Positions 43,129 to 55,865 of a stretch of DNA of 64,000 nucleotides are shown piece by piece; within the stretch, counting starts at the first letter, position 1, and the number at the start of each line of letters is the position of its first letter. The notes beneath the pieces are model-generated. The model did no database searches. It was not told where the DNA came from and worked only from the letters and a program-made list of their open reading frames with translations. The translations under genes and the position numbers were made by a program. The stretch is from contig NC_060028.1 in the NCBI RefSeq assembly GCF_021134715.1, positions 9,337,482-9,401,481 of the forward strand. The letters are read 5' to 3'. This DNA comes from Daphnia pulex. Its lineage: Eukaryota; Arthropoda; Branchiopoda; Diplostraca; Daphniidae.

Positions 43129-46100
43129 CTAACGTTGGGAGTGCTGGTAGCCATTTTCGAGTTCTTGAAGTTGCAGGCTACGCCGATATTCTTCTACTGT
43201 TCGGTGAATCGTCAACTGCGAGTACTTGCATTTCGGCGATTGGCACGAACACGTGAATGACTTATATTTGATAATCCAAAATTTGTCACCATAATCAAAA
43301 GCCAGCTCTTCATTGGCTTCAATATCTCGGACGGCGAAGAATGCGATGCGCGGAAACTTCAAATCCTGGTGGTCGACAAAAACTTTTACCGGAATTAAGT
43401 TAGGTTCACAAGAGTGGTTGATGAAGCGGGCTATATTGCCATAACGGCGGGCGTCGATGCAGTAAGTTTCTCCGTCCTATTAACAAATATTAATAGGTAA
43501 GATCATGCAGCAACTTTCGCTTAAGTACTTTTTCATTCATAAACTTACCTTGTTATCCAGATCGAAAAGATATGAATCATCCTCACGTTGATCAGCTTCA
43601 AAGTCTGTGATGATTTCGCCAATGTATCTACGAGATGAGATAAACAAGGTTATTATCTACGAAAATCACGACAAAGTTCGGGTGCACTTACTCGCAGACG
43701 TAGGATCCCATAGGAATGGGTTGAGCTGTTCGGACGCCCCAACCTTTGTTTTCGATGCGGAAAAGAACTAAACGCGAGGTAATTCCATGTTGAACTAAAC
43801 GGTTGTTGCACGATCCCCGATGACACTGACATGCACGATTGCATTCGAACAACATTGGCGGATCTGTTGCAATAATTCTAAACGTGTTAGTAATTTTTAA
43901 CATAGGCTACTTGTATCCAAGACTTGCCTGCGAAATTAAAGTCGGGCACCAGTTTGCCTTCTTCGTCGTACCAGCAACGAAAGCTGAGACTAGAACAGTT
44001 ACAGTTGGTTGAGCAGTCACCAACACATTCGCAAAACTAGAATTAAATTTTGTTTAACTTATTTTTCTATTTAGTAGTTGTAATTTTAACAATACCGTTA
44101 GCGAGTTGATGGTTCTGTCGACATGTAGTGGACTCGTGAAGCAGTTTTCTGTGATGTAGATAAAGTCGTTAGGCTTAGGCTCATCGTCAAATCCATTTAC
44201 ACACTGAATCGGGTTGGCCTCTTTCCCTTTAGTGATGTCGCTGTAAAACAATTGAAGAATCCGTTGATTTAAGTCTTCTTTGAATATGTCTTGTACTGAA
44301 TACTTGATCTTACTTTGAGAGGAATTTTTCAGAGTCACAATACGGCGTTTGAGTAAATGGCTGAAGTTTCATATTGACCGTCAACAATAAAGCCGAGTCA
44401 CACCGCTTATCAGGACAAACCTCTAAAGCTAATTGATTCTCTTTATTCCTTAGATCGAAACGCCCGCCTCTATGTATCAGGAGCAAGGCGCATTCACAGT
44501 TATCTCGACGACTTGCCGTGTGCCTTTAATTGCACAATGTAACGATAAAGAAATCAACTCATCCTGAAAATGAAACAAAAATCAACTTACAGTGGAGTGT
44601 CGCCATGAACGTTGGCAGCATTCACTTCACATCCTTGGTCAAGTAGAAGGGCAACAATATCAACGGATCCAGAGAAAGCAGCCCAGTGCAAAGCAACGTT
44701 CTGCTCCGCGTCTCGCACATTAGGATTTGCCTTACATTGAAGTAAGTATCTAAAAGAAAAGTTATTTTATGTAGAATTGACCTCAGGTTCAGTAAATGTT
44801 TGATCATTACTTGACTATGTCTACTCGTCGATGTTCACAACCCCAGACTAGTGGTGTCCATCCTCCATCGTCTTGAACGTTGATGAAATTTTTGCCATTT
44901 CCGATTGTCATGATGTAATGGCAAGCTTCTAGATTGCCATTTTTGCATGCTAAGTGAAGCGCAGTCATCCCTCCTTCTCCCTGAAAAACGAAAGTACCCC
45001 CAAAGTTTAGAACAGGAATTAATAACTGTTATTTAATAATGTTTTTAGACCTTGAGCGATGAACAAGACCCAGCCATGGCTAGATATTTGACAGTTTCAT
45101 TGTGACCTTGAATCAAAGCCAAGCTTAAAGGTGTATTTTGCGACTGATCTAACTTGTCAAGTGCCGCTCCGCTTTGCAAAATGATGTGGACCAATGCCAA
45201 ATGACCGCCATAAGCAGCGGCGTGAAGTGCTGTTTGGCCGTCTGCATCCTGGTACGTCATATTCACGTTATGACCTTGCCCTACGGTATCAACAAAAATT
45301 TCATTAATAGCAGATCGTTTTCTTATTTCTTAAACTCCCCCTTACTTAAACACTCAACCACTCGTTCGATATCGCCGGTTTTAGCCGCTACGTAAAGACT
45401 CTTGTTGCTTGACGAACTGGAAAAATCAAACGGCCATTTAAGTGCAAGGATAAAATAATAATTCCAGTGAAATTAACACCTTTTGCCAGAATTTTCGAAT
45501 GACTTTAAAATGCGCTGTAACATCTCATTGTTAAGGGATGGAGGAACACCATTAGAATCGATTACTTTGCCGGACGGTAAGACAAGCTGAGAGGACAGAT
45601 AGCGGGGGCAGGGCATTTCCGAAGTGATACTTGGTACAACACGCGAGGGTAAGCGAGATATCTTTGCAGTGGGTCTAAAAAAAAGAAAAAAATAAGTAAT
45701 TTCATTGATTCTCTCATTAAATGCGAAAAAATAAAATATTTACATTGTTTTTAGCAGTTTCGCATCATTACAGAACACGGGTACTGCACAGGTTTTCATC
45801 TGCAAGCGAATTTCGGTAACAGCTGAATCCCGCTGGCAGTGTAAGCACGCCTTCTTTTGACCAGGTCGTTGGCAGTCGGCATGAAAAAAGTGATTTGAAT
45901 CTTCCGATGCTCTACACTGGAGGAAGGCTCCCTGTGGAAGTAAAATATTGTTAGTGATTTGCTCAGTTTAATCTTTCTAGAATTACTTGCCTGAGTGCAA
46001 AACAGACCACAGCCGGGACAGCAAAAGTGCTTCCGAATGCGATCCCTGTGTGAATCGCAAAGGATCATAAACGGTATCTTCTTGGACGGCCGATAAAAAC

Positions 46101-47490
46101 GTTTTCGATTAGCCACCAAACAGCAGCCGACTAGTTTTCCTCCTACCGAGTCAACAGCTTGGCAATAAAGAGTGGCTGCTGGAGGAACAGTGGCTATTGG
46201 AGGATGACTTTCCACACAAGAACATACATAATTAATTGCTTTTTCAACTAGCAAAGAAATAGTTTCGTTAATTTGCAGTGGATTATGACCATTAGTTACT
46301 GGCTTCACTTGTTCTTCAACAATAGATAATTCAACTTCATTCTCCAGAGAATTAGCGACTAGAACGGATTCATCTGTCAAAGATCCATTGCTGACGGAGA
46401 TCTGACCTGATGTGTCTAGAGCAAGATTGTCACACGAAAATGAGTCATCCAGATTAGAAGAAGTGTGCAATGGTTCTTTTTCAGGAGTAGATATATCTTT
46501 GGTTTCTAACCCGTCAGTTCGCAATTTTTTACTTGCCGGCCGTGATTCTAAACCTAAGAGATTAGTAGGATTCATACAAGAAACTATTTCGGACTGATGA
46601 ACGACAGTTTCTGGGCTTGATTTACTTTGCAGTCCCAGTGAGGCCATATGTTCCACTTTGGAGACATCCTCCACAACAGGTTCTTCCATAGCTTCTACTG
46701 TGATTTTTTCACTCTTGTTTGCTTCGATTAGAACTGTTCCTTTGCAGGGTCTACCACGTTTTCTTGGAAGATCCATAGGTTTAACTAATTCAGATTCTGA
46801 TGGTAACATGGCCTTCTTGATAGGCCGGGTTTCGGAGAGGCCTTTCAGCAGATCTGTAGCAGACGTTCGGCTAATATTGGTTCTTTGAGATCTTCTTGTA
46901 GTTATGATGCCTGTAGCTCCTGCTGCTGAATCACTTCTTTCTGAACCAGCTTCACTGCTAGAGTCCATTTCAATTCTAATAGTCTCAGCATCAATTTTAG
47001 TTGTGTCAGTTGTTGTCTGCTGGAGTTTATCTATTTGTGGTACTCTGGGAGGCCTTCCTCTTCCTCTGGAGTTCTTCGGAGTTTCTGATTTTATGGGTGC
47101 TTCTGTTGAATCTTCTTCATTTTCAAAGTTCTGACGCTTGAACTTTGATTTTGATCGGTGGGGTCCTCTTCTGTTTGATTGCTCACATCCAGCTTCTTCC
47201 TCAGCACTGGTGTTGAACTGAGACTTCATGCCTTCCAAGATCTTTTTTCTGACATCTTTAGGGTTATTACCTTCTGGTATTACAAGCTTACTGCTGTCGT
47301 TATCTCCAGTTTTGGTAGAGGAAATAGATGTTGGAGGTGCAGAATCCTTTGAGGGCACTTGTAAAGTGATGAGAGCATTGGCAGCTTCAGCTAAAGATAT
47401 TCCATTATTGTGCGGCTGCGACACTTCAATTTCGATGAAAACTTCGGAGTCCTCTGCCATTGTAGAAGAAACTTCCTGTTGCGAATCCAT
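43129..47490 (-). CDS. G9a: Histone H3 lysine-9 methyltransferase G9a/EHMT
   Basis: Thirteen exons on the minus strand add up to 1,191 codons plus stop (47490-45991, 45931-45744, 45674-45480, 45416-45346, 45280-45051, 44980-44811, 44749-44591, 44523-44314, 44240-44096, 44036-43928, 43863-43692, 43627-43549, 43476-43129). The N-terminus is acidic and disordered, with two AT-hook-like cores ([19 protein letters not shown]). Next come a Cys-rich motif ([24 protein letters not shown]), about six ankyrin repeats that read H3K9 methyl marks, pre-SET ([14 protein letters not shown]), SET ([44 protein letters not shown]) and post-SET ([11 protein letters not shown]). NHSC and the SET Tyr residues are intact, so it should be active. 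Two introns use GC donors. Divergent from Vps11. Confidence 0.97.
43864..43927 (-). other. GC-AG intron in the pre-SET region of G9a
   Basis: The exon ends CGCAG and the intron starts GCAAGT; acceptor CAACAG. The join gives [13 protein letters not shown], the expected pre-SET sequence, and base counts fit exactly. Confidence 0.85.
45932..45990 (-). other. GC-AG intron 1 of G9a
   Basis: On the minus strand the exon ends CTCAG and the intron starts GCAAGT, the consensus for GC donors. The join gives CTQ-GAFLQC, matching the EHMT Cys-rich block. No in-frame GT alternative fits. Confidence 0.85.
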
Positions 47491-48065
47491 TTTAAACTGA
47501 AGAAATTCAAAAATTTACGATCTCAGCGTTTAAACTTTAAACTCGGAAAACTCTATTGCTTCCACAAAATAGACATGGCAAAAGAAATAAAGAGCAAGAT
47601 TCTTCGAAAGAGATTCCTTTCAAACAAATAAAGCCGTAAAAATAAACCCTAAACTCCTTCAGCCGCAAAAAGCGATGGACAAACACCATCTATGGACGAT
47701 AACTAAATCGAGCAAACTTTTCTTTAAACAAACAAAACGCTCAATTATATTAAAACAGAGAAATTACTAAGCAATACAAAACAATTTCAGAATTTTAAAA
47801 ATAACGTCGCTCTATTACTATAATTGTTACATAAATAATTCATTAGTTTAAAATTTAAAATCTTCTAATTTTCTGACTCTTTATTTCGTTAGGTGGCAGC
47901 ATAATCGATTTCAGCAGAAGTCAATATCAAAATCAGACGAATTTTCAAGTGAGTAATAACAGACTGTTTGACAGTAATTGGCTAATTGCATAAAGATTAA
48001 ATTGGGGTTTTGATTTAATTAACATAAATAGAGCTGATCCATGCAAGCCAAATACATCTGATTAA
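47491..48065. promoter_or_regulatory. Shared divergent promoter region of G9a and Vps11
   Basis: The two ATGs are 575 bases apart on opposite strands. The stretch is A/T-rich, no TATA plus TCAGT pair is obvious, typical of housekeeping promoters. Confidence 0.6.
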
Positions 48066-51000
48066 ATGGCTTTCTTTCAAGTAAGTTGTCTTCTGTCTAG
48101 CTTTAGCTCAAGTGTTGTTGTTTATTAACCACCTTACGTGAACGATATTGGAGCAAATCCTCCCCTTTTTTTCCGTTCTCAGTTGACTAAATTAATTAAA
48201 CGTGTGAAATTTTTATGAATTTTTTGTTGTATTAATGTATCTTTCATGTAACTATCAGTATATTATATTTCTTACTTGTAACTTTATTTGCAGTGGAGAA
48301 GATTCAATTTTTTTGAGCTACTTAAGGAAACAGACAGTGGTAACTTGGAAAGGTCATTCAAGGTAATTTATGATGAACTTAAACAACTAAGTTGTGAAAA
48401 CTTTCTTGAAGTATCCTCCAAAACAATGTGTGGTCAATTTGTTGTTTTAGGATGTGACAATCACCTCTAGTTCCAGTGGAAGAGGACACATCGTTCTTGG
48501 GGATAACTTGGGTCTGGTTCATCTCTTTGACAGGCAATATCAAAGGGAATCCTTTAAAGCTTATAATGTAAATACCAGTCATGTGCTTCAACTGAAACAA
48601 TCACCATTCCTTGGCACAGTTGGTGTAAGTTATTTTCACAAAGAAATCCAATTATGCTTTGTACAATGAATATAAATTGATGTACTGCAGGAAGATGATC
48701 CAGGAATCAATCCAGTAATCAAAATTTGGAATTTGGAAAAGAAAGATATTCATGGTTGCCCAGTATGTGTTCATCTAGTTCGTGCTCTACCGGGCAATCG
48801 ACCAGTTCCAGTCACAGCATTCACGATTGATGAACAAATGCATTTGATGGCAGCTGGTTTTGCGGATGGCTCAGTAGTCCTCTACAGAGGTTATTATTTA
48901 TTTATTTATTTATTTATTTTTTTAATATTTATGTTAAATCCTCTAATTCACAGGAGACTTAAGTCGTGAACGTCACAGCAAACAGAAATTTCTTCAGCCT
49001 GGAACAAGTCTTATAGCTGGACTTTCATTGCGAACTAATCAGAAGTTATCGCACTTGTACGTTGCAACGACAACAGCTGTCCTAACCTACACCATCGCTT
49101 CCAAGGACAAGGAGAAATATGCAGAACTCGATCGTGTGGGCTGTTCCCTAGGATGTGTTGCTTTTGCTGACTCAAAACAAGGGCAACATTTCATGATTGC
49201 TCGAAACGATGTAACGCATTATGTTTAAGCACGCCGTAAAATCATTATTTTATTCTAATTTTCTATCCTTACCAGGCTGTTTACTGTTATTCAGTGGAAG
49301 GAAGAGGGCCCTGTTATGCATTTGAAGGAGAGAAACTTGACCTGCATTGGTTTCGTGGCTATTTGGTCATCGTATCTAAAGTTGTTGGAAAAGGGGATGT
49401 AGACAGCGACAAGACAACTGTTACCATCTTTGACGTCAACAACAAGTTTATTGCATTTACAGCACCTATTGCTAATGCTTATCGAGTCATTTCGGAATGG
49501 GGATCACTGCTTGTTCTTACCAAGGATAAAAAGGTTCACCAGTTAATGGAAAAAGACTTGCACACCAAGTTAGACATTCTGTTCAAAAAGAATCTTTATG
49601 ATGTTGCCATCAGGTAAGCCAGTTTTTTTTTAAGAAAAAGATATGGATAGAAATAGTAAAAATTTATTTTTCGTATAGAGTTGCCAAGAGCCAACAATAT
49701 GATATTGAAGGCCTTGTGGAGATCTTTAAATTATATGGTGATCACTTATACGCCAAGGGGAATCACTCCGGAGCAATGGAACAGTATTTGAAAACGATAG
49801 GTCGCTTGGAGCCATCGTACGTCATTAAAAAGTTCTTGGACGCTCAGCGCATTCATCAGTTGACAGCCTACCTTCAAGAGTTACATAAACAAGGCCTCGC
49901 TAGTGAAGATCACACGACGCTACTTTTAAATTGCTACACAAAGCTGCGGGATACGGAACGATTAAACCAATTCTTGAATGTAATCAGAAATTTACATTTT
50001 CTTTCAAGACTGCTTTTTATAGTCAAATACGATGTGTTTTTCAGACTAAAGATCAACGAAGTGAATTCGACGTCGAAACTGCTATTCGGGTCTGTCGACA
50101 GGCTGGTTATTTCGAACAGGCGTTGCGTCTTTCCCAAGACCGAGAAAAGCACGAGTGGCATCTTAAAATACTATTAGAAGACCTGTCTGATTACCGACAA
50201 GCGCTGGAATACATAAAAAAATTACCACCAGATTTAGTATGTTAGATTATGAATATTGTTTTACCATGACATGAGAAATTATCTGGATTATCTTTCGATT
50301 CTCAGGCCAAAGAAAATCTGCTAGAGTATGGCAATGCACTTCTCGAAGAGCTCCCCGATGACACTACAAAACTATTACTGGAGTTGTGTTGCAATAAGAG
50401 CAGCAACAGCGAAGTAAAACACTAAATACTCTGAACTGTCGAATCATTCGCAGGACTTAACATACTCTTAAATCTGCTCTAGATCTGTGACCCCCAAGAA
50501 TTTTTATTGCTTTTCATCAATCACAACGAAAAATTGGTTGAATTTCTGGAAAACGTACTGCAGGTAGTTCAAAGTTACGCCATCTAATAGTTTGATTTTG
50601 AAAAAGAAAATATTTTTGTTTTATAGGTTCATCCCAATTCACAAAGTTCTCTTCATTTTGCACTCCTCGAACAATACCTTCTAATGTGGACTAAGAATAT
50701 TGCCGACCCGGAATTGGAGAAAAAGATCACACTTCTACTGCAGCACTCTTCTGTTTTGAGTGCGGCAGATCGAGCTCTCTTCCTTTGCCAAACTCACAAG
50801 TTCCGACCAGGGATTCTTTTCATATTTGAAAAAACTAAACTCTATGGAGAAATTCTCCATTTCTACGCAAGCGAAAATAACTTTGAAAATGTTATTGCAA
50901 CCTGTAGAAGGTATTTTTGTCAGCTACGTTTTCCTAAATTTATTTCTGGGAATATTTATTATTGATTATAAAATGCTATAGATTTGGTCAGCAAGAGCCA

Positions 51001-52669
51001 TCATTATGGGTAAAAGCATTTACATTATCAACTTCAAACGACAAAGTCACACCTGGTTGCTTGGCAGAAATTTTGGCATCTATAGGTGAAGACAAATTCA
51101 TTTAGCTACTTAGAATTCGTTTTTAACTTCTGATGGTAAATTACAGAGAAACTTAAACTTCTACCTGCCCTCAGGGTGATTGAAATGCTTTGTCGCTCCC
51201 CTAGCGCTACTTTGGGTCTCGCCCGAGATTACTTGATTCGTACTCTGCAATCGGATCAGTCGAACATTAGTGAAGACGAGAGGCTCATTCAGCAGTATCG
51301 CCAAGAAACTGAAGCTGTGCGTGAAAAAATTAAGGACATAAAAACAAGGTATCTACTATTCCGATTTCTTTACTTAAAATAACTTGTTAACCTATTTTTA
51401 CTATTTATTGTAGCGCTCTAGTGTTTCAAGGTTCTAAATGTAACGTTTGCAATCAGCCATTGGAACTACCTTCGGTCCATTTCCTTTGTTTGCACTCATT
51501 CCATCAGCAGTAAAACAATTTAAAAGTTATTTTTTTTTTGTTTTATTGCAGTTTTGTAATCTTTTTACGATGCTTTATTAGTTGCTTCGATAGTTATGCC
51601 GACAACGAAAACGAATGCCCAGCATGTCACACAGAAAATAAAAGGATTTTGGATATCGTTCGGGCGCAGGTAAGCTTTGAGCAATTGTGAAAGTTTTATT
51701 TTGCATTTCTCATTTTCCTTTACGCTACGAAACAAATAGGAACAAAGCAAAGATCTTCACGAAGCCTTTCATGGGCAATTGGAAAAAGCAGATGACCCTT
51801 TCACCGTACTTGCCGATTACTTTGGTCGTGGGGTCTTCAATAGTTTGCCATCCTGGGAGTCAGCCATTTCCGGTCACCAAGGAGTTCGCAGTGAATTGCC
51901 ATCCGTGTCCTGGGGTCCTCAGAATGCTGGTCCCGGTTCTGAAGCAAAGCTGCGTAAGAATGAAGGAAAGAACACTATAAGTTCTACAGGTGATTATCTA
52001 AGTGGAATTTGTTTATAGATAATTTTTCTTTGTTTCGTTAAGCAGAATACAGTTCTATATTAATCTATGCTATCGTTTCGGTTTTGGTTGATTATACTGC
52101 GATATCAGCATTCCCAGTTTTCACAAAATCCCAAGACTGACTCGTTTTTTTCTTCCTCATTGTTAGGATTCGCAAATGAAGGTCGTATGAGATTGCAGGA
52201 AAGTGCGTCGGTTCGGCCTACTAGAGATGTGACTGAAGGTCGATTGCGAAATGCTGAAGTCATTGGAGCAGCGGAACGAGTTGCATCGAGCGCAGCGGCA
52301 ACCACAACCTCCGAAGCAAGACACCGACTTCAGGAAGGAACCACAAAGAAAAATTATCAAACTGCGTCCGTTGAAATTCCCCGTCAAACGGTGGCTTCGC
52401 AGTCAGCCACGAGTGTACCAAACTATGTAGGAACGAGAGCAGTTCCTGCAGTATCTGACCTCAGTACGTCACTCAGAAAACAGGAGGTTAACAAATTACC
52501 TCCAAGTAAAACTGGCGCGAATAAAATTTCAGTTGGACCGGAAAATCCGTTTAAGGATGATAATTATGACGAAACGAAAAATCCTTTTGCGGATGAGGAA
52601 CCTACCAATCCTTTCGGTGACGACGACCACGACGATTATAATGACAGTCTAAATCCTTTTGCTGAATGA
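48066..52669 (+). CDS. Vps11: Vacuolar protein sorting 11 (HOPS/CORVET core) with NPF-rich tail
   Basis: Subunit of the endosomal/lysosomal tethering complexes. A 15-nt first exon (MAFFQ) joins to WRRFNFFELLKE at 48294, the usual Vps11 start. Then exons 48452-48624, about 48692-48890, about 48953-49209, 49277-49613 and onward encode the beta-propeller, the alpha-solenoid clathrin-repeat region (EIFKLYGDHLYAKGNH, LAKENLLEYGN), coiled coil (RLIQQYRQETEAVREKI) and the RING (CNVCNQPL, CLHSFHQHC, CPAC). After the conserved DYFGRGVFN there is a long extra C-terminus (51840-52669) with NPFKDD, NPFADE, NPFGDD and NPFAE. The last exon (52167-52669) joins in frame after a phase-1 donor at 51990. The tail motifs look like EH-domain ligands. 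Two AATAAA signals at 52833 and 52883. Confidence 0.94.
48892..48920 (+). repeat. TTTA microsatellite in a Vps11 intron
   Basis: About six TTTA units directly after a weak GTTATT donor. Confidence 0.9.
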
Positions 52670-52722
52670 TAGGCTTATATTTTTTTTCAAAAACAAAAAA
52701 ACTACTTCGTATTTGGTTCTTA

Positions 52723-52760
52723 TTTGTTCCCACTTTCCATTACGTTGACGATATGAAATT
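52723..52760 (+). repeat. 38-bp direct repeat, left copy
   Basis: Identical to 53715-53752 over 38 bases, starting TTTGTTCCCAC and ending ATATGAAATT. The left copy lies in the Vps11 3' UTR. Confidence 0.92.
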
Positions 52761-53714
52761 CGGCAACGTGCCAAAGCATGGATCTTTTCAAGCGAGCCGA
52801 AATCGTTTTTCCGGCGGAAACACCCCACAGACAATAAAGAAAAAATTTCATCATTGCCTTATAAAATTTTTCCAAGTTTAATAATAAAAAGTTTCGGACG
52901 GTAAGCAGAGATCGTTGAAAGTTTTCTACCCGCAAAATGTTTTCTTCAGAGTGTTCAAGACAAACGAGAATTAACTTACAGAGAAAGACGATTCCAAGTT
53001 CCATGGATTCCGAATAATCTCCAGGATCTTCAGAATAGCGTCGATAGTCGTCGTCCTGCTGGGATCATTTCCCAAAGTTACCAAGGAAAGCAGTTGAGAG
53101 GATTCTTCTTTTTAGTCGTCGCGTGCCATTCCGTCGAAATCCGACACTATCATAACAAAAGAATAAACAACAAAAGCGAGCAGTTAGAACAAAAGAAGCA
53201 CACGTTAAAATAGAGAGAGAGACTATACTAACAATAACAATGAAACGTTTATTTTTGATTGAAAGATGCGATTAGTTCACACGACCGAAATGTTTTGGGG
53301 GGCTGCTGCTGACGCCGGTTACTCGCCACGGCTGAGTCACGCTACACACTGGGCAACAAGAGTCGTAGTCTGTTAAAAGATATGAGCAGAAAAGAGAAGG
53401 AGGCTTTGGATGGTTTCTCTGCCCAGTATTTTTCTTCTCCTCGGACCACCTGGCGTCGACCAAGGGTAGAGCAACTGTCGTTGGTAGTTACCAAGGCTCT
53501 CTCTACGTAACGTATACACACACACATATAAAAACATAAAATACAGGAGAAAATAATAGACGCGTGACTCGATGCGTGCGCTGTGTCGACTTCCCGTTCA
53601 CGCTCCCCTGACTTTTGGACTATTGCAACATCTACCGAGTCTGGGACTGCGGTGTGGGTGTGTGTGTGTGTACACAGGGACAAATTAGTGATCGTCACTA
53701 ATCGATATTTCACG

Positions 53715-53752
53715 TTTGTTCCCACTTTCCATTACGTTGACGATATGAAATT
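53715..53752 (+). repeat. 38-bp direct repeat, right copy
   Basis: Same strand, 992 bases downstream of the left copy; flanks differ on both sides. Confidence 0.92.
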
Positions 53753-54312
53753 AATGGTCAATAGACAAACAGATAAATAAAAATATCATTAAAAACGTAA
53801 TGGTTTGAATTTAATTTGGGTGAAAATTCAAATTCTTAAGCGTGGAAGGGTAGGCAGCGCCTCCAACGGTGTTTGTCTCTACTCCGTCAGACCGTCACCG
53901 TCAGTTCCCGTCTGCTAATTGTTTCCATCCAAAATTGTGATCTGGTTTCTATTTTCTGAAATTTTTTTATCATTGGCATTCCTACTACTTTTAACGGGTA
54001 AATATAATATTCCCAACATATTTAAGATGAAAATGAAAATACTGAGATGCATTGTAGTTCATTAATGAATGAAGTTCAAGTTCACATGAATCATGTGTGT
54101 GACAAGACAACAGCAAACAGTAGAATAAATACTGAATGATTGACCTGTATGATTTTTTACTAACTACTTGAACACGAGATAATGTTTTAGCAGAATTGTT
54201 GAGTCTAATTTCCAGTTCGACATTTAGTTGAACTTAATAAGGAAATAGTGCCACAGAGTTTGTTTTGCATAGTTTGCAATGAACCATTTCTGTTTTCAGT
54301 AGATTCCTCACA

Positions 54313-54916
54313 ATGGATGATCAAGATGCAACTGAGTTTATGGACGATGATTCCAATGATGCTAATTCACCAGCAGCTGAAAATGATCAAACCACCTATG
54401 AAGACTTAGCTGCTGGTCCTAGTGTGGAGCCTGTTGAAGTTGGTAACACAAGGACATTGGGACAACCTTTGTCGGATTTTCTCATGACTTTAGAGGATTA
54501 CACACCAACTGTAAGTGAATTCAAGCAGTCAATGATCTTTTCATCACTTCTTGTTAATGTAATAAATTTTTTTTCTAGATCCCTGATGCTGTTACTTGCT
54601 CTTACCTTGCCTCATCTGGATTTGAAGCTTCAGACCCGAGAATGTAAGTCAAGTAGAATTTGTTTACTTTATTCTGCTTTTGCTGTCACAACTTCATGTC
54701 TTTTGCAGTGTCCGTCTGGTGTCTATTGCTGCTCAAAAGTTCATTTCTGACATAGTAAATGACGCTCTGCAGCACTGTAAAATGAGGGGAGCTAACACAG
54801 TTCAATCATCGAAAAACAAAATGAAGGATAAAAGATATGTCCTAACGATGGAAGATCTTGCACCAGCACTTGCAGAATATGGAATTCAAATTCGCAAACC
54901 TCCATATTACTCATAA
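54313..54916 (+). CDS. Taf10: TFIID/SAGA subunit TAF10
   Basis: Exons 54313-54510, 54579-54643 and 54709-54916 encode about 156 residues. The N-terminus is acidic (MDDQDATEFMDDDSND), typical of the family, followed by the histone-fold core: LSDFLMTLEDYTPTIPD, YLASSGFEASDPRIVRL, QKFISDIVNDALQHC, and YVLTMEDLAPALAEYGI, ending KPPYYS. It bridges TFIID and SAGA through histone-fold pairing with TAF3/TAF8 or SUPT7L. AATAAA at 54970-54975 lies 54 bases after the stop. No oddities seen. Confidence 0.96.
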
Positions 54917-55828
54917 TTTTTTTTTAAATAATCTTTTCCCTCCACAGCACTCTTTACTTTCTTTTCTTAAATAAATCTTAATCTTTGAAATTAGCTTATC
55001 ACGTCTGTTTATAGACACTTTGAATCGATATTATTTATCACAGATAAAAGGTTTTTATCACGTTTTTGAAAACAGATTTCGTGATATTCCTTGCGCCCAC
55101 GTTGAATTCACAAATGCGTAGTACGTTGATCCTCCTGTCCAAAAAAAAATGAGACAGTAACAAGAAACTAATGCGCATTTCATATTCTTTCATGATAATT
55201 TGATATTTGGTATAATGTTTCATCCCATCCTTGTAGGAGCATCCGGCCCGGATAAACACGGTCTAGTAGTCCGAAATCAAAGGACACTTCTAAGGCAAAA
55301 GGCAACCTTGATGACGATTCCCAATTTCTTATTTTTGTGACCCATTTCCTACAATCTGACAGAAAGCAAATGGCCTTTATTGAGGCTTAAATTTACTTCC
55401 CATAGTTTTTCTGTTGCGGTTCAAGCGGCCTTGCGTCTACTAGCGTCTTGAGAACCTTGAAAATATTAACAATCATTAGCTACAATACCGGAACTCCTAA
55501 AAGATGAACTTCAAGAAGGCTCGACAAGAACAAAAAAAAAAAAACGGTAACTACATGTTATCTGTTTTTAATCATAAAGAAAATTGACGTGTATTTAAAT
55601 AATGTTTCGTGACCTCAAGAATGGAAATGGTTAATTTTTTTATGCGTGGATTTTAGCGTTGATAACTAACCACCCGTTGGCCGCAGGAATCGAAACTTTT
55701 CACTGTTTTCCTCCTCTCACTATTCATCAGATTCCCGCCCCATCCCGAAACTTGTTTACAAGGAAAGTCGGGCAAGATACGACGAGAAAAACACGATCAC
55801 ACGCAGGAAGACGACGTGTAGGGCTTAA
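54917..55828. other. TAF10 3' end and upstream region of the phosphatase-only gene
   Basis: No coding exon recognised; the minus-strand frame 55038-55259 lacks motifs. Confidence 0.5.
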
Positions 55829-55865
55829 TATATAAACAACCCGGCTACAAGTTCTTGGCGTCATT
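55829..55865 (+). promoter_or_regulatory. TATA box and start site of the phosphatase-only gene
   Basis: TATATAAAC at 55829-55837, and TCATT at 55861-55865 about 30 bases on. The predicted noncoding exon 55861-55941 has no ATG and ends at a GTGAGT donor. Confidence 0.65.

Larger units (their letters stand above)
52670..54312. other. Intergenic, with 38-bp direct repeats and a TG tract
   Basis: Holds the Vps11 3' UTR, two exact 38-bp repeats, purine-rich runs near 53210, a TG microsatellite at 53656-53672 and the TAF10 upstream region. No exon supported. Confidence 0.5.

Noticed and set aside
45174-45395. Plus-strand frame opposite the ankyrin exons.
   Set aside because: Shadow of G9a.
53005-53110. 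Minus-strand frame with LGNDPSRTTTIDAILKILE ending at GTAAGT.
   Set aside because: Short, no partner exon found, and another frame is equally open; not enough support for an exon.
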